DNA of 64,000 bases from Pandoraea pneumonica (GTDB lineage: Bacteria > Pseudomonadota > Gammaproteobacteria > Burkholderiales > Burkholderiaceae). How positions within the stretch are numbered: the first letter of the stretch is position 1; each line of letters starts with the position of its first letter. The notes under the pieces were generated by a model. It was not told where the DNA came from and made no database searches. It saw only the letters and a program-made list of their open reading frames with translations. The stretch spans positions 1,240,001 through 1,304,000 of the forward strand of contig NZ_CABPSK010000001.1 in the NCBI RefSeq assembly GCF_902459645.1, written 5' to 3'. Below are positions 22,787 through 35,800 of the stretch, piece after piece. Both the position numbers and the translations under genes were made by a program.

Positions 22787-22816
22787 ATTATAGCATCGCA
22801 CTGTGCTGGTACTCAA
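22787..22816 (-). promoter_or_regulatory. Probable sigma-70 promoter of the rpsB operon
   Basis: On the minus strand a consensus -10 TATAAT (22787-22792) is preceded, 18 bases away, by TTGAGT (22811-22816), which keeps the TTGA of the -35 consensus. It is the best-looking promoter in the window and faces rpsB. Confidence 0.65.
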
Positions 22817-23051
22817 GCGACGCGTGAACTTCCCGTGACATCCCGTAAATCCCCGGTTTGCGCGGCTTTCCGGCGAGTTCGGAACACCGACATGCGCCAC
22901 TCGCCAAGCTGCCCGGCAACCGACTCGCCAATTGACGCCCAATCGGCCGGAAATCCACGCCGTACGGGGCAAGCACCGGCAAAAGCGGGGGCGAAAACCG
23001 AAGGTTGGTGCGATAATGCGCCATTGTTCCAGCGATATGTCCGATTTCCCA

Positions 23052-23879
23052 ATGGCCATCACCATCAAGAATGCCCACGACGTCGAAATGATGCGCGTCG
23101 CCTGCCGTCTGGCAAGCGAAGTGCTCGACTTCATTACGCCGCACGTGCGTGCCGGCGTCACCACCGGTGAGCTCGACCGCCTGTGCCACGAGTACATGGT
23201 CAAAGAGCAAGGCACCGTGCCCGCGCCGCTCAATTATCAGCCGCCGGGCTACCCGCCCTACCCCAAAGCCACCTGCATTTCGGTCAATGACGTGATCTGT
23301 CACGGCATTCCGGGCGACAAGGCGCTCAAAAACGGCGACGCGCTCAACATCGACATCACTGTCATCAAAGACGGCTATTTTGGCGACACGAGCCGCATGT
23401 TCATCGTCGGCGACGGCACCATTCTCGCCAAGCGTCTCGCCCAAGTGACCTACGAATGCATGTGGCTCGGCATCAACCAGGTGCGCCCGGGTGCGCGCCT
23501 TGGCGATATCGGCCACGCGATTCAGACGCACGCCGAAGCCCAGGGCTACAGTGTGGTTCGCGAATATTGCGGCCACGGCATCGGCCAGGTGTTTCACGAA
23601 GACCCGCAGATTCTGCACTATGGCCGCCCCGGCACCGGGTTGGAGTTGCAGGCCGGGATGATTTTCACGATCGAACCGATGATCAACGCCGGCAAGCGCG
23701 AAATTCGCACGATGCCCGATCAGTGGACGGTGAAAACGCGCGATCGCAGCCTGTCGGCGCAATGGGAGCACACGTTGCTGGTCACGGAAACGGGCCACGA
23801 AGTGCTCACGCATTCGGCCCTGACGCCGCCCCCGCCGCCGGGTTCGGCCTATCTGGCGTCGTTCGCCGCTGCCGCTTGA
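23052..23879 (+). CDS. map: Methionine aminopeptidase type I
   Basis: 275 residues from ATG 23052 (MAITIKNAHDVEMMRVACRL), the start that fits relatives. Longer in-frame starts at 23037 and further upstream lack homology, and no start has a good Shine-Dalgarno. It removes the initiator Met. The metal ligands are in DALNIDITVIKDGYFGDTSR, the His in EYCGHGIGQVFHEDP, and the two Glu in MIFTIEPMINAG and QWEHTLLVTE. The C-terminus has a PPPPPG stretch. It is divergent from rpsB, a common pairing, because Map acts on nascent chains. Confidence 0.97.
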   Translation: MAITIKNAHDVEMMRVACRLASEVLDFITPHVRAGVTTGELDRLCHEYMVKEQGTVPAPLNYQPPGYPPYPKATCISVNDVICHGIPGDKALKNGDALNIDITVIKDGYFGDTSRMFIVGDGTILAKRLAQVTYECMWLGINQVRPGARLGDIGHAIQTHAEAQGYSVVREYCGHGIGQVFHEDPQILHYGRPGTGLELQAGMIFTIEPMINAGKREIRTMPDQWTVKTRDRSLSAQWEHTLLVTETGHEVLTHSALTPPPPPGSAYLASFAAAA

Positions 23880-23899
23880 GTTTTTGAGTTTATGTGTCC

Positions 23900-23922
23900 G
23901 GCCGCCCCCCCCCCAGGCGGCC
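23900..23922 (+). repeat. Poly-C tract (10 C) within a GC hairpin between map and glnD
   Basis: GGCCGCC (23900-23906) and GGCGGCC (23916-23922) pair around a loop made almost wholly of C. The uninterrupted C run is 23905-23914. It lies 21 bases past the map stop and 40 bases before the glnD start. No T tract follows, so it is a weak terminator candidate, but the run is a plausible slippage site. Confidence 0.6.
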
Positions 23923-23962
23923 GCCCAGCCTGACCCTGTCTCTCCACGCCCAGGAAGCCGCC

Positions 23963-26551
23963 ATGCACGCGCGCGCGCACGCCCCTTCTCCGCTACGTCA
24001 GGCCCTCAAAGAACGTAAGGCCGAACTCGTCGAACGCTTTGCCACGCACGGCAAGATCGACGTGTTGCTGCATGGCCTTTGCCACGCCGTCGATCAGGCT
24101 ATGCGCGAAGCGTGGGCCAGTTGCGCGATGCCCGACGATCTCGCGCTGGTCGCCGTGGGCGGCTACGGGCGCGGCGAGTTGTACCCGTATTCGGACGTCG
24201 ACATCCTCGTCTTGCACCGCCATAACGGTGGCAACGGCGGCGACGGCGAATGCGACGGCGCACTCACCTCGCACGTCGAGCCGTTCATTGGCTTTTTGTG
24301 GGACATCGGGCTGGAAATCGGCTCCTCGGTGCGCACCGTCGACGAGTGCATTGCCGAAGCGCATGCCGACGTCACGGTACAAACCAGCTTGCTCGAAGCC
24401 CGCCTGCTCACCGGCAACCCGGCGCTCTTCGAGGAATTCGAGCAACGCTTCTCCGCCGATCTCGATCCGCGCGCGTTCTTCCGCAGCAAGCAGTTGGAAA
24501 TTCGCCAGCGCCACGCGAAGTATCAAGATACGCCGTACAGCCTCGAGCCGAATTGCAAGGAAAGCCCGGGCGGTCTGCGCGATCTGCAAGTCATTCTCTG
24601 GATGACGAAGGCCGCGGGCCTCGGCAATAGCTGGTCGGAGCTCTTCGCGCGCGATCTGCTGACCGATCGCGAACTCAAGGAATTGCGCCGTAACGAGCAG
24701 TTCCTCAAGGGTTTGCGCGCCCGCTTGCATCTGATCGCGCGCCGCCGCCAGGACGTGCTCGTCTTCGACATGCAGACGCCGCTCGCGCAAAGCCTCGGCT
24801 TCGAGGCGACCAGCACCAAGCGCGCGAGCGAACAACTCATGCGCCGCTACTACTGGGCGGCCAAGGCGGTTTCGCAACTCAACACGGTGCTGTTGCTCAA
24901 CGTCGAAGCGCGGCTATTCCCGCAGAGCAGCGGCATTACGCGCGTGATCAACGAGCGTTTCGTCGAGAAGCAAGGGATGATCGAGATCGTCGACGACGAG
25001 CTCTATACGCGTCATCCGAACGCCATTCTCGAAACGTTCCTGCTCTACGAACAAGTCATCGGCGTGAAAGGTTTATCAGCGCGCACGCTGCGGGCGCTTT
25101 ACAATGCGCGCGAGCTGATGAATGCCCACTGGCGGGCTGACCCGGAAAATCGCCGCACGTTTCTGGCGATTCTCCAGCAGCCGCAAGGCATCACGCATGC
25201 GTTGCGGTTAATGAATCAGACGAGCGTGCTGGGCCGTTATCTGATCAACTTCCGCCGCGTCGTCGGTCAGATGCAGCACGACCTGTACCACGTGTACACC
25301 GTCGATCAGCACATTCTGATGGTCGTGCGTAATATGCGCCGCTTTGCGGTGGCCGAGCATGCGCACGAATACCCGTTCTGTAGCCAGTTGATTGCCAACT
25401 TCGACCGGCCGTGGGTACTGACCATCGCCGCGCTCTTTCACGATATTGCGAAGGGCCGCGGCGGCGATCACTCCACGCTGGGCATGGTCGATGCGCGACG
25501 CTTTTGCACGCGTCACGGCATCGACAAGGAAGACACCGAACTGATCGTCTGGCTCGTGGGCGAGCATTTGACGATGAGCACGGTGGCGCAAAAGCAAGAC
25601 ACGACCGACCCCGAGGTGATTCGCCGCTTTGCGGAGAAAGTGGGCAATGAACGGCGTCTCACAGCGCTGTATCTGCTCACGGTGGCCGATATTCGCGGCA
25701 CCAGTCCGAAGGTGTGGAACGCCTGGAAGGGCAAGCTGCTCGAAGACCTGTACCGCCTGACGTTGCAAGTGCTGGGCGGCGCGAACCCCGACCCGCATGC
25801 GCAGTTGAAGACACGCAAGGAGGAAGCCCTCGGCCTCCTGCGGCTTTACACCGTGCCCGAGCGTGCACAGGAGGCGCTCTGGAATACGCTGGACGTGGCG
25901 TATTTCTTACGCAACGACCCGGCGGACGTGGCTTGGCAGACGCGGCATCTTTGGCGTCATGTCGATAGCGCAACGCCGATCGTGAAGGCGCGGCCATCGC
26001 CCATTGGCGAGGGTTTGCAGGTGATGGTGTACGTGCGCGATCAGGTCGATCTGTTCGCACGCATTTGCGGCTACTTCGAGCGCAAGGGCCTGTCGATTCT
26101 CGACGCGAAGGTGCACACCACGAGCCATGGGTTCGCGCTCGACAGCTTCCTGCTGACGGACCCGGGGCTCGACACGAGCTACCGCGACATCATCAGCCTG
26201 GTGGAGAGCGAGTTGGTGGCGTTGCTCACACGAGCCGAGCCGCTCGCTGAGCCGAGCAAAGGCCGGTTGCCGCGCCGTTCGCGCAGCTTCCCGGTCACCC
26301 CGCGCGTCGATCTGCGACCGGACGATCGCGGTCAGTATTACCTGCTGTCGGTGTCGGCCAACGACCGCACCGGTCTGCTTTACGCGGTTGCCCGCGTGCT
26401 CGCGCGTCATGGCGTGAGTGTGCGCACCGCCCGCATTAATACCCTCGGCGAGCGTGTTGAAGACACGTTCCTGCTCGATGGCAGCCGTTTGCAGGACAAC
26501 CGTCTGCAAATTGCCGTCGAGACCGAATTACTAGAAGCACTGGAACCATGA
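23963..26551 (+). CDS. glnD: PII uridylyltransferase / uridylyl-removing enzyme
   Basis: 862 residues from ATG 23963 (GGAA upstream). It is the nitrogen sensor that adds UMP to PII proteins when glutamine is low and removes it when high. The nucleotidyltransferase domain has [20 protein letters not shown] (about 63-82). [19 protein letters not shown] and the four-helix region follow. The HD domain carrying UMP removal has [18 protein letters not shown] (about 491-508). Two ACT domains are at the end (about 690-760 with [20 protein letters not shown], and 795-862 with [20 protein letters not shown]). Domain order and length are standard. It overlaps the next gene by four bases. Confidence 0.98.
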   Translation: MHARAHAPSPLRQALKERKAELVERFATHGKIDVLLHGLCHAVDQAMREAWASCAMPDDLALVAVGGYGRGELYPYSDVDILVLHRHNGGNGGDGECDGALTSHVEPFIGFLWDIGLEIGSSVRTVDECIAEAHADVTVQTSLLEARLLTGNPALFEEFEQRFSADLDPRAFFRSKQLEIRQRHAKYQDTPYSLEPNCKESPGGLRDLQVILWMTKAAGLGNSWSELFARDLLTDRELKELRRNEQFLKGLRARLHLIARRRQDVLVFDMQTPLAQSLGFEATSTKRASEQLMRRYYWAAKAVSQLNTVLLLNVEARLFPQSSGITRVINERFVEKQGMIEIVDDELYTRHPNAILETFLLYEQVIGVKGLSARTLRALYNARELMNAHWRADPENRRTFLAILQQPQGITHALRLMNQTSVLGRYLINFRRVVGQMQHDLYHVYTVDQHILMVVRNMRRFAVAEHAHEYPFCSQLIANFDRPWVLTIAALFHDIAKGRGGDHSTLGMVDARRFCTRHGIDKEDTELIVWLVGEHLTMSTVAQKQDTTDPEVIRRFAEKVGNERRLTALYLLTVADIRGTSPKVWNAWKGKLLEDLYRLTLQVLGGANPDPHAQLKTRKEEALGLLRLYTVPERAQEALWNTLDVAYFLRNDPADVAWQTRHLWRHVDSATPIVKARPSPIGEGLQVMVYVRDQVDLFARICGYFERKGLSILDAKVHTTSHGFALDSFLLTDPGLDTSYRDIISLVESELVALLTRAEPLAEPSKGRLPRRSRSFPVTPRVDLRPDDRGQYYLLSVSANDRTGLLYAVARVLARHGVSVRTARINTLGERVEDTFLLDGSRLQDNRLQIAVETELLEALEP

Positions 26552-28191
26552 GCGATACCCCGCGCGCCAAACTGGGCGCCAAACACCCCCGAACTCTCGA
26601 CAAGACCCGCTCGCCGGTGCGCTCGTCTGGCGCGCTGCGCCGTCCGACGAAAGCCGTCCCGGCGTCGCAGCTCGCTGGCAGCGGCGTGAAGAAGAAGCCG
26701 ACTGGACCGCGGCCTTCCCGTCCGCGTCCGGCAGGCGACGACTTCACGCAGTCGGCTGGTGGCGCACGCCGCCCGGCGGGCCCGGCAGGTGCGGGCGCGG
26801 GGGCACCGCGCAAGCCAGCGGGAACGGGAGCGCCGTTCGAAAAGCGCCCTTATGGTGAGCGCCCTCCGGCGCGTGGTCAGCGCGAACGCGTCGCTGGTGC
26901 GCGTCCGGCACGTTTTGACGACGAGCGCCCGCGCCGTTTCGATGACGACCGTCCGCGCCGCGCCCCCGAGGGCGGTGGCCGTGGCGATCAAGGCCGTCCG
27001 TTCAATCGTGGGGCCGACGACCGCGCGCCGCGACGTTTCGACGAGAACCGTCCGCGCCGCGCGCCGGAAGGTGACGGCCGTGGCAATCAAGGCCGTCCGT
27101 TCAATCGTGGGGCCGATGACCGTGCGCCGCGTCGTTTCGACGAAGACCGTCCGCGCCGCGCGCCTGAAGGCGATGGCCGTGGCAATCAAGGCCGTCCGTT
27201 CAATCGCGGTGCCGACGACCGCGCACCGCGACGTTTCGACGAAGACCGTCCGCGCCGCGCGCCCGAAGGCGGTGGCCGTGGCGATCAGGCACGTCCGTTC
27301 AATCGCGGCACCGAAGGCGCACCGCGTGGCCGTTTTGCCAACGACGACCGTGGCGCACGCCCTGCGCGCGCTGCACGTCCGACGCGCGTCGAGCGCGATG
27401 ACGACGACGATATCAAGGTCCACAACGACGCCGCAGGCTCGCTGCGCCTGTCCAAGCGCATGTCGGAACTCGGCCTGTGCTCGCGTCGCGAAGCCGACGA
27501 GTGGATTGCCAAGGGCTGGGTCCGTGTCGACGGCAAGGTCGTGACCGAACTCGGTACACGCATTCTGCCCACGCAAGAGATCACCGTCGTGCAGGCCGCC
27601 CGCAAGGAACAGGCCAATCGAGTGACCATCATCATCCACAAGCCGGTGGGTTACGTCTCAGGTCAGGCAGAAGACGGCTACGAGCCGGCGATCGTGCTGG
27701 TCAACCGTGAAAACCACTGGTCGGAAGACGACGCTGGCGTGCGCTTCTCGCCGTCGCATCTGCGCAGTCTGGCCCCCGCGGGCCGTCTGGACATCGACTC
27801 CACCGGCCTGCTCGTCCTCACGCAGGACGGCCGCGTCGCCAAGCAACTGATCGGCGAAGACTCGGACATCGAGAAGGAATACCTCGTGCGCGTGTCGTTC
27901 AACGAACATGAGCAGAACGTGCAAGCGCATTTCCCCGAGCATCGTTTGGCGCTGCTGCGCCATGGCCTCGAACTCGACGATCAGCCGCTCAAGCCTGCAC
28001 AAGTCGAATGGCAGAACCCGGAGCAACTGCGCTTCGTGCTCAAGGAAGGCAAGAAGCGTCAGATCCGCCGTATGTGCGAGCTGGTCGGTCTGCACGTCAC
28101 AGGCCTCAAGCGCGTGCGCATGGGCCGCATCACGCTGGGCAATCTGCCCGCGGGGCAGTGGCGCTATCTGCGTCCCGGCGAAGAGTTCTGA
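26548..28191 (+). CDS. rluB: RluB-type 23S rRNA pseudouridine synthase with repeat-rich N-terminal extension
   Basis: 547 residues. The enzyme core is C-terminal: an S4 RNA-binding domain (about 305-365, [20 protein letters not shown]), then the catalytic domain with the nucleophile Asp in [20 protein letters not shown], and [20 protein letters not shown] near the end. RluB/RluE-family enzymes isomerise U2605 or nearby 23S uridines. The first 300 residues are Arg/Gly/Pro/Asp-rich and disordered, including four 33-residue repeats (124-255). E. coli RluB has a basic tail instead. Its ATG overlaps the glnD stop (ATGA). Assignment to RluB rather than another S4-containing paralogue is by overall resemblance. 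Confidence 0.92.
   Translation: MSDTPRAKLGAKHPRTLDKTRSPVRSSGALRRPTKAVPASQLAGSGVKKKPTGPRPSRPRPAGDDFTQSAGGARRPAGPAGAGAGAPRKPAGTGAPFEKRPYGERPPARGQRERVAGARPARFDDERPRRFDDDRPRRAPEGGGRGDQGRPFNRGADDRAPRRFDENRPRRAPEGDGRGNQGRPFNRGADDRAPRRFDEDRPRRAPEGDGRGNQGRPFNRGADDRAPRRFDEDRPRRAPEGGGRGDQARPFNRGTEGAPRGRFANDDRGARPARAARPTRVERDDDDDIKVHNDAAGSLRLSKRMSELGLCSRREADEWIAKGWVRVDGKVVTELGTRILPTQEITVVQAARKEQANRVTIIIHKPVGYVSGQAEDGYEPAIVLVNRENHWSEDDAGVRFSPSHLRSLAPAGRLDIDSTGLLVLTQDGRVAKQLIGEDSDIEKEYLVRVSFNEHEQNVQAHFPEHRLALLRHGLELDDQPLKPAQVEWQNPEQLRFVLKEGKKRQIRRMCELVGLHVTGLKRVRMGRITLGNLPAGQWRYLRPGEEF
26917..27312 (+). repeat. Four tandem 99-bp in-frame repeats inside rluB
   Basis: Each unit encodes 33 residues of the form [19 protein letters not shown] followed by a [13 protein letters not shown]-type end. 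Units start at codons 124, 157, 190 and 223 of the gene. Units 2 and 3 differ at a single residue (N/D), and the DNA is also nearly identical, which indicates recent duplication and probable copy-number variation. Confidence 0.95.
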
Positions 28192-28221
28192 TTTCGCCGC
28201 CTGCGTAGGCAACGCCCAATG

Positions 28222-28252
28222 AAAAAGCCCGCTTCTTGGAAGCGGGCTTTTT
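28222..28252. terminator. Bidirectional terminator between rluB and def
   Basis: A 14-bp stem AAAAAGCCCGCTTC / GAAGCGGGCTTTTT with a three-base loop, flanked by A and T runs on both sides. It serves the convergent rluB and def units. Confidence 0.92.
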
Positions 28253-28280
28253 TTATCCTGCGGCGAGTGCCGTTCGGCGA

Positions 28281-28814
28281 TCAGTCGTCGCTTTGCGGAT
28301 CGAGACCGGGAAAGAGAATCTCGGTGAATCCGAATTTGCTGAAGTCGGTAATGCGCATCGGATACAGCTTGCCGATCAGATGATCGCACTCATGCTGCAC
28401 TACACGGGCGTGAAACCCTTCGGCGATGCGGTCGATGCTCTTGCCGTACTGATCGAAGCCTTCGTAACGCAGCATCGAATAGCGGCTGACCATGCCGCGC
28501 AGCCCGGGCACCGACAGGCACCCTTCCCAGCCTTCCTCCATATCCTGCGTGAGCGGCGTGATCACCGGGTTGATCAGCACCGTCTCGGGCACCTCAGGCG
28601 CATCAGGATACCGGTCGTTATGCTCGAAGCCGAAGATCACTACCTGCAAGTCCACGCCGATTTGCGGCGCGGCGAGCCCGGCGCCATTGGCATGTTTCAT
28701 GGTGTCGAACATATCGGCCACCAGTTCATGCAGCTCCGGCGTATCGAAGTGCTCGACCGACTTGGCGATACGCAACAGCCGCGGGTCGCCCATTTTCAGA
28801 ATGTCGCGAATCAT
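28281..28814 (-). CDS. def: Peptide deformylase
   Basis: 177 residues from ATG 28814 ([20 protein letters not shown]), with GAGGA upstream. It removes the formyl group of nascent proteins. The three family motifs are intact: [13 protein letters not shown] (43-55), EGCLSVPG with the metal-binding Cys99, and QHECDHL with His141, Glu142 and His145. This copy lies next to ligA rather than with fmt, so it may be a second deformylase of the genome; that cannot be seen here. Confidence 0.96.
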   Translation of the reverse strand: MIRDILKMGDPRLLRIAKSVEHFDTPELHELVADMFDTMKHANGAGLAAPQIGVDLQVVIFGFEHNDRYPDAPEVPETVLINPVITPLTQDMEEGWEGCLSVPGLRGMVSRYSMLRYEGFDQYGKSIDRIAEGFHARVVQHECDHLIGKLYPMRITDFSKFGFTEILFPGLDPQSDD

Positions 28815-28830
28815 CGATTGGGTCCTCACA

Positions 28831-31220
<2,390 letters not shown>

Positions 31221-32762
31221 TTATTGGCTGAACAGGCGGCGCGTGACCGGCGAGCCTGCCGGCAACCCGCGCGCTTCGAGACGTTCATAAAGCTTGAGCA
31301 GCTGCTTGTCGACGTTTTGCAGTGCGGCATCGGAAAGCGGCCGGCGTTGATCGTCCACCACTCGCCCGCCAATGCGCTGACCGACGGAACGTGCGTAATC
31401 GCACATCAGACGGAACGGCAGCAAGTCTTCATCGGCCACCGGCACATCGAGCAGCATGGTGATCAAATCGCCGCCCTTGTACGTCAAGTCGTCGCGCAGG
31501 AAATTGGTGTCGCCGAATTGCAGCATGAACACCGGATTCTGACGCGTATCGAGCTTCACAAAGCGCATGCCGTCGCGCGAGAGCAGCAACCCGTCTTGCG
31601 TGGCCACCGCCTGCACGTAGTTGGCCGACCAAGGCGCGCCGTCCGAGAGGACGTTGACCGACAGTTGCGCATCGCACTGGGCAGCAAAGCTGTCCAGTTC
31701 GCGGCCGCGTGCCACCGTCTCCATCATGTCGGGCAGTTCGGGCAACGCATCGACGGCGTCCGCCAGCGTCTGCACCAGATTCGAGAACTCGGAGAACTCG
31801 ACTTCATTAAGCGGGCCCGCGCGATTGGCCAATTGCACGGCCATGCGCAGTTGGTGATAGCGCCCGCCCGTACGGATGAGCTCCCACGGCGAATGTTCGT
31901 CGGCACGGCCTTCGATATTGACCGGCTTGCCCCCGGCACGGCGCATGCGCACGGTCAACGGCATCAGGCGTTCAGCGGCAATGACGTTCGCCAGCGGCAG
32001 TTCGACGATGCAATCGATGCGCTCGTCGATCACCGGCGGCGGACCGCTCGGCACAGCGGGACGCGTCGCAACGGCCGCCTCGGCAGGCGCTTGCTGGGCG
32101 CTCGGCGCCGGGGCAGCCGCCGACGCGGCTTGCGGCGCTTGAGGCGCTTGAGGCGTCTGTACAGCGGCGTCCTGGGCACCTGCCGCAGCGGCGACGGCCC
32201 CTGCGGCGGCAGCGTCTACGGTGTCGTCGGCAGCCAGTTCGGCGTCCACGCGCGCCACCATGCTGGCGGTCGCGGCTTGTTGTTCATCCTCAACTTGGGC
32301 TGCGTGCGTCGCCACTGCGTCTGCCGAAACATCGACCGATGCTTCGACCGGCACATCGGCGACTGCCGCCGCGGCACCCAACGTCGGCTCGACCGGTTCG
32401 CCGGCCTGTTGTGCGGCCTCCTGCGCAGCACGCTTGCGTGCGGCGGGCGGTGCATCCCAGGCGTCTTCGTTAATGGCAAAGGCGTCTTGCACCGAGGTGC
32501 TGGCCGCCGTGGCGGGCCCAAGCGTGGGTTCGCGGCGTTCGCCGGACTGCGGCACGCGTGGCGGCGAGAGCGTCGGTTCGATGAACGGACGCTCGTCATC
32601 CGGATCGGGCACGCCAGCCGTGGCGTCGATACCCGCCCCGTCGACCGGCATGCGACGCGGAATGCGCCGGCGGGCTTTGCTGCCCTGCCACGCGTTATAA
32701 GCCACAACCCCCAGTAGTACCACTACCCCTGCGGCAATCAAGCTCAGCTGCAGTTCATTCAT
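31221..32762 (-). CDS. zipA: ZipA-like cell division protein
   Basis: 513 residues. A single N-terminal membrane anchor (LSLIAAGVVVLLGVVAYNAW) is followed by a basic patch KARRRIPRRMP. A long Ala/Pro/Glu-rich linker (about 45-245) then leads to a C-terminal FtsZ-binding domain (about 250-480: DCIVELPLANVIAAERLMPL, LMLQFGDTNFLRDDLTYKGG-like region, LPFRLMCDYARSVGQRIGGR). ZipA ties the FtsZ ring to the inner membrane. The sequence is far from E. coli ZipA, so the name rests on architecture, the C-terminal domain and the smc/ligA context. Confidence 0.82.
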   Translation of the reverse strand: MNELQLSLIAAGVVVLLGVVAYNAWQGSKARRRIPRRMPVDGAGIDATAGVPDPDDERPFIEPTLSPPRVPQSGERREPTLGPATAASTSVQDAFAINEDAWDAPPAARKRAAQEAAQQAGEPVEPTLGAAAAVADVPVEASVDVSADAVATHAAQVEDEQQAATASMVARVDAELAADDTVDAAAAGAVAAAAGAQDAAVQTPQAPQAPQAASAAAPAPSAQQAPAEAAVATRPAVPSGPPPVIDERIDCIVELPLANVIAAERLMPLTVRMRRAGGKPVNIEGRADEHSPWELIRTGGRYHQLRMAVQLANRAGPLNEVEFSEFSNLVQTLADAVDALPELPDMMETVARGRELDSFAAQCDAQLSVNVLSDGAPWSANYVQAVATQDGLLLSRDGMRFVKLDTRQNPVFMLQFGDTNFLRDDLTYKGGDLITMLLDVPVADEDLLPFRLMCDYARSVGQRIGGRVVDDQRRPLSDAALQNVDKQLLKLYERLEARGLPAGSPVTRRLFSQ

Positions 32763-32801
32763 GCGCGGCGTTCCTCTCTCTTCTCCATCGTGGGCATGGG
32801 G

Positions 32802-35800
32802 TCAGGCTAATTCGGCCAGATTGATCGCGGATTCCATGTCCACCGCCACAATCCGCGACACCCCTTGTTCCTGCATGGTGACGCCGATGAGCTGATTGGC
32901 CATTTCCATCGCAATCTTGTTGTGTGAAATAAAGACGAATTGGGTACGGTCGGACATGCGCGCCACCATCTTGGCGTAACGCTCGGTATTCGCGTCGTCC
33001 AGCGGTGCGTCCACCTCATCGAGCAAGCAGAACGGCGCCGGGTTCAACTGGAACATACCGAACACGAGCGCAATGGCGGTGAGCGCTTTCTCTCCACCCG
33101 ACAGCAAGTGAATCGTGGAGTTCTTCTTGCCCGGCGGTTGTGCCATCACCTGCACACCAGCGTCGAGAATTTCGTCGCCGGTCATGATGAGCTTGGCTTG
33201 TCCGCCGCCGAACAGCATTGGGAACAGTTCACCGAAATGCTTGTTCACTTCGTCGAACGTGCCTTGCAGCAGCACACGCGTTTCTTCGTCGATCTTGCGA
33301 ATCGCGCCTTCGAGCGTTTCGATGGCGTCGTTCAAGTCGGCCGACTGGGCGTCGAGGAAAACCTTGCGCTCGCGCGCCGTTTCCAACTCTTCCAAGGCGG
33401 CCATATTGACCGGACCCAGCGCGTTGATCGCGTTGTTGATGCGCGTGACTTCGCCTTGCAGATACGACGCCTTCATATCCGGCGTGAGCTTGGCCGAGAG
33501 CGCTTCCTCGTCGACTTCCGCGTTCGCGAGTTGCTCCACGAACTGCTCGCCGTTCAGGCGCGCCGCCTGCTCCTTCAACTGCAATTCGGTGATGCGATCG
33601 CGCAACGGCTGCAAGCCGCGTTCGGCCGCGAGCCGCTCTTCATCGCTCTGGCGCAGTTTCTGCGTGAGCGCGTCGAGTTCGATGCGCGCGGCGCCCAGAA
33701 TCTCTTCCTTTTCGGCGCGCAATTCCAGCGCGTCTTGAAGGCCGTTCTCGGCAGTCTGTTCGGTAATTTGGGCGAGTTCGGCCTGCGCCTGCTCGATCGA
33801 CACCACCAGACGATCGGCCTGCTCCAGCGCCGTCTGAATGCTGCGGCGATGCTCGTCGATCTTATTGACGATGCCCTTCTGACCGAACGCGGCCTCTTGC
33901 GCCAAACGCTCCATCTCACGGGCGCGATTGCGCGCGTCGGAGAGTTGGCTATCCAGCGATTCGAATTCGAGCTGACCGTCTTCGAAGGTCGCCTGCAATT
34001 CGGCCAGACGGGCGTCGTTCTGTTCGAAATTGGCTTCCGACTCGACACGCAGGGCACGCTGCTCTTCGATCTGCGCCGCAATTTCACGCAGTTCTTCGTC
34101 GATCTGCGTGCTACGCGCGTTGAAGCGCTCGTAGGCTTGCGTGAGCTTGAGCACGTCGAGCTGCAACGCATGCACGCGCTGCGTCGCGCGCTCGGCGCGG
34201 CCCCGCACGTCGGTCAATGCCTGCGCGGCCTGACTGTAAGCGGCTTCGGTGCGCACGGCAGCCGATTTCGCTTCGTCGGAGAGCAGGATCTGCGCACGCA
34301 GTTGTTTGCCGAGGTTTTCGATTTCTTGCTGACGGGCAAGCAGACCGGCTTGTTCCGAATCTGCCGCGTACAACTGCACGCCAACGCGCGTGACCTGATG
34401 GCCAGCCTTGACGACCAGCGACGTGCCTTCGGGCAATTGCGCGCGCAGCGTCATTGCCTGCGTCAGGTCGTCGGCAACGAAGACGTGACCCAGCCACTCC
34501 TGCAACACGGCACGCAGGCCCGGGTCATCAATGCGCAGCAGCGAGAGCAACGGCCGCAGCGATGCCGGCGCGTCGAGCGGGCGTGCGGCCGGCGGCGGCG
34601 AGTAGAACGCCAGCTTGGCCGGCGGCGCATCGCTCGCAAAGGCTTTGACCCAGTCGAGATTACTGATTTCGAGCGCAGCCAGACGCTCACGCAGCACCGA
34701 TTCGAGCGCGTTTTCCCAGCCCGGCTCGATATGCAGCTTTTTCCACAGACGCGGCAGTTGCGCCAGCTCGTGCTTGTCGAGCCACGGCTGTACCTTGCCT
34801 TCGGTCTGCACGCTTTCTTGCAGTTGCTTGAGCGCCGTGAGGCGGGCTTCCAACTGCGCGATCGTCGCGGCTTCGGACTGCACGCGCGCCTGCGCTTCGC
34901 TGCGCTCGGCTTCCAGACGCGGCAAACGCTCTTGCGCTTCGGCCAACTCGGCCTGTGCGTCTTCGAGCATCGCCTGATGTTCGGCCAGATCGCCGCGCTG
35001 CATCTCGAGTTCGGCTTCGTCGGGCTTATCGAGCCCGCGTGCTTCACCCTGCAAACGCTCCTGACGCTGCTGCAACTGCTGCAACGCTTGGTCGGCGTTG
35101 CGCTGATGCGCCGCTTCGAGCTTCAGGCTCTGTTCGACCTGCGCGATTTCGCTGCGCTGTTCGTTGAGCAGGTTCTGCGCATCGCGCCAACCGCTCTCGA
35201 GTGCCGGGAGCGCGTCGTTCTGATCGGCGGCCTGATCCTGCGCCGTCGCCGCGCGCTCTTCGGCAATGATGAGTTCTTCTTCGGCCAGCGCCAGCGCTTC
35301 TTCCGACTGCGACGAGCGGGCCTGCCACTGTTCGCGCTGAGAAGTGAGCGCCGCCAGTTGCGCCTGCACGCGATTGCGCGACTCGACGACGTAGCGAATC
35401 TCAGCTTCGAGTCGGCTCACTTCCGAGTTCGCCTCGTACATGGCGCTCTGGGCAGCCTGCACGGCGTCGGTGGCGGTGTAGTGCGCGGCGCGCAGCGTTT
35501 CGAGATCGGATTCCGACCCACGCAGCCGCGCCATTTGCGCTTCGAGATCGACCTGTGCCGATTCGATGGCGCGTTGCTGGCGCTCTTGCTCGCTTTGCGC
35601 TTCGTTCTTGCGCAGCAGCCACAGCAATTGCTGTTTCTCTTCGCCGTCGCGATGCAAGTCTTTGAATCGATTGGCGACGACCGCCTGCGATTCGAGCTTT
35701 TCGAGATTGGTGCCGAGTTCGCGCAGGATGTCTTCCACGCGCGTCAGATTCTCGCGTGTATCTTGCAAGCGGTTCTCGGTCTCGCGGCGGCGTTCCTTGT

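Noticed and set aside
26917-27312. Tandem repeats considered as a CRISPR-like array
   Set aside because: The 99-bp units are in frame, contiguous without spacers, and encode a low-complexity protein arm.
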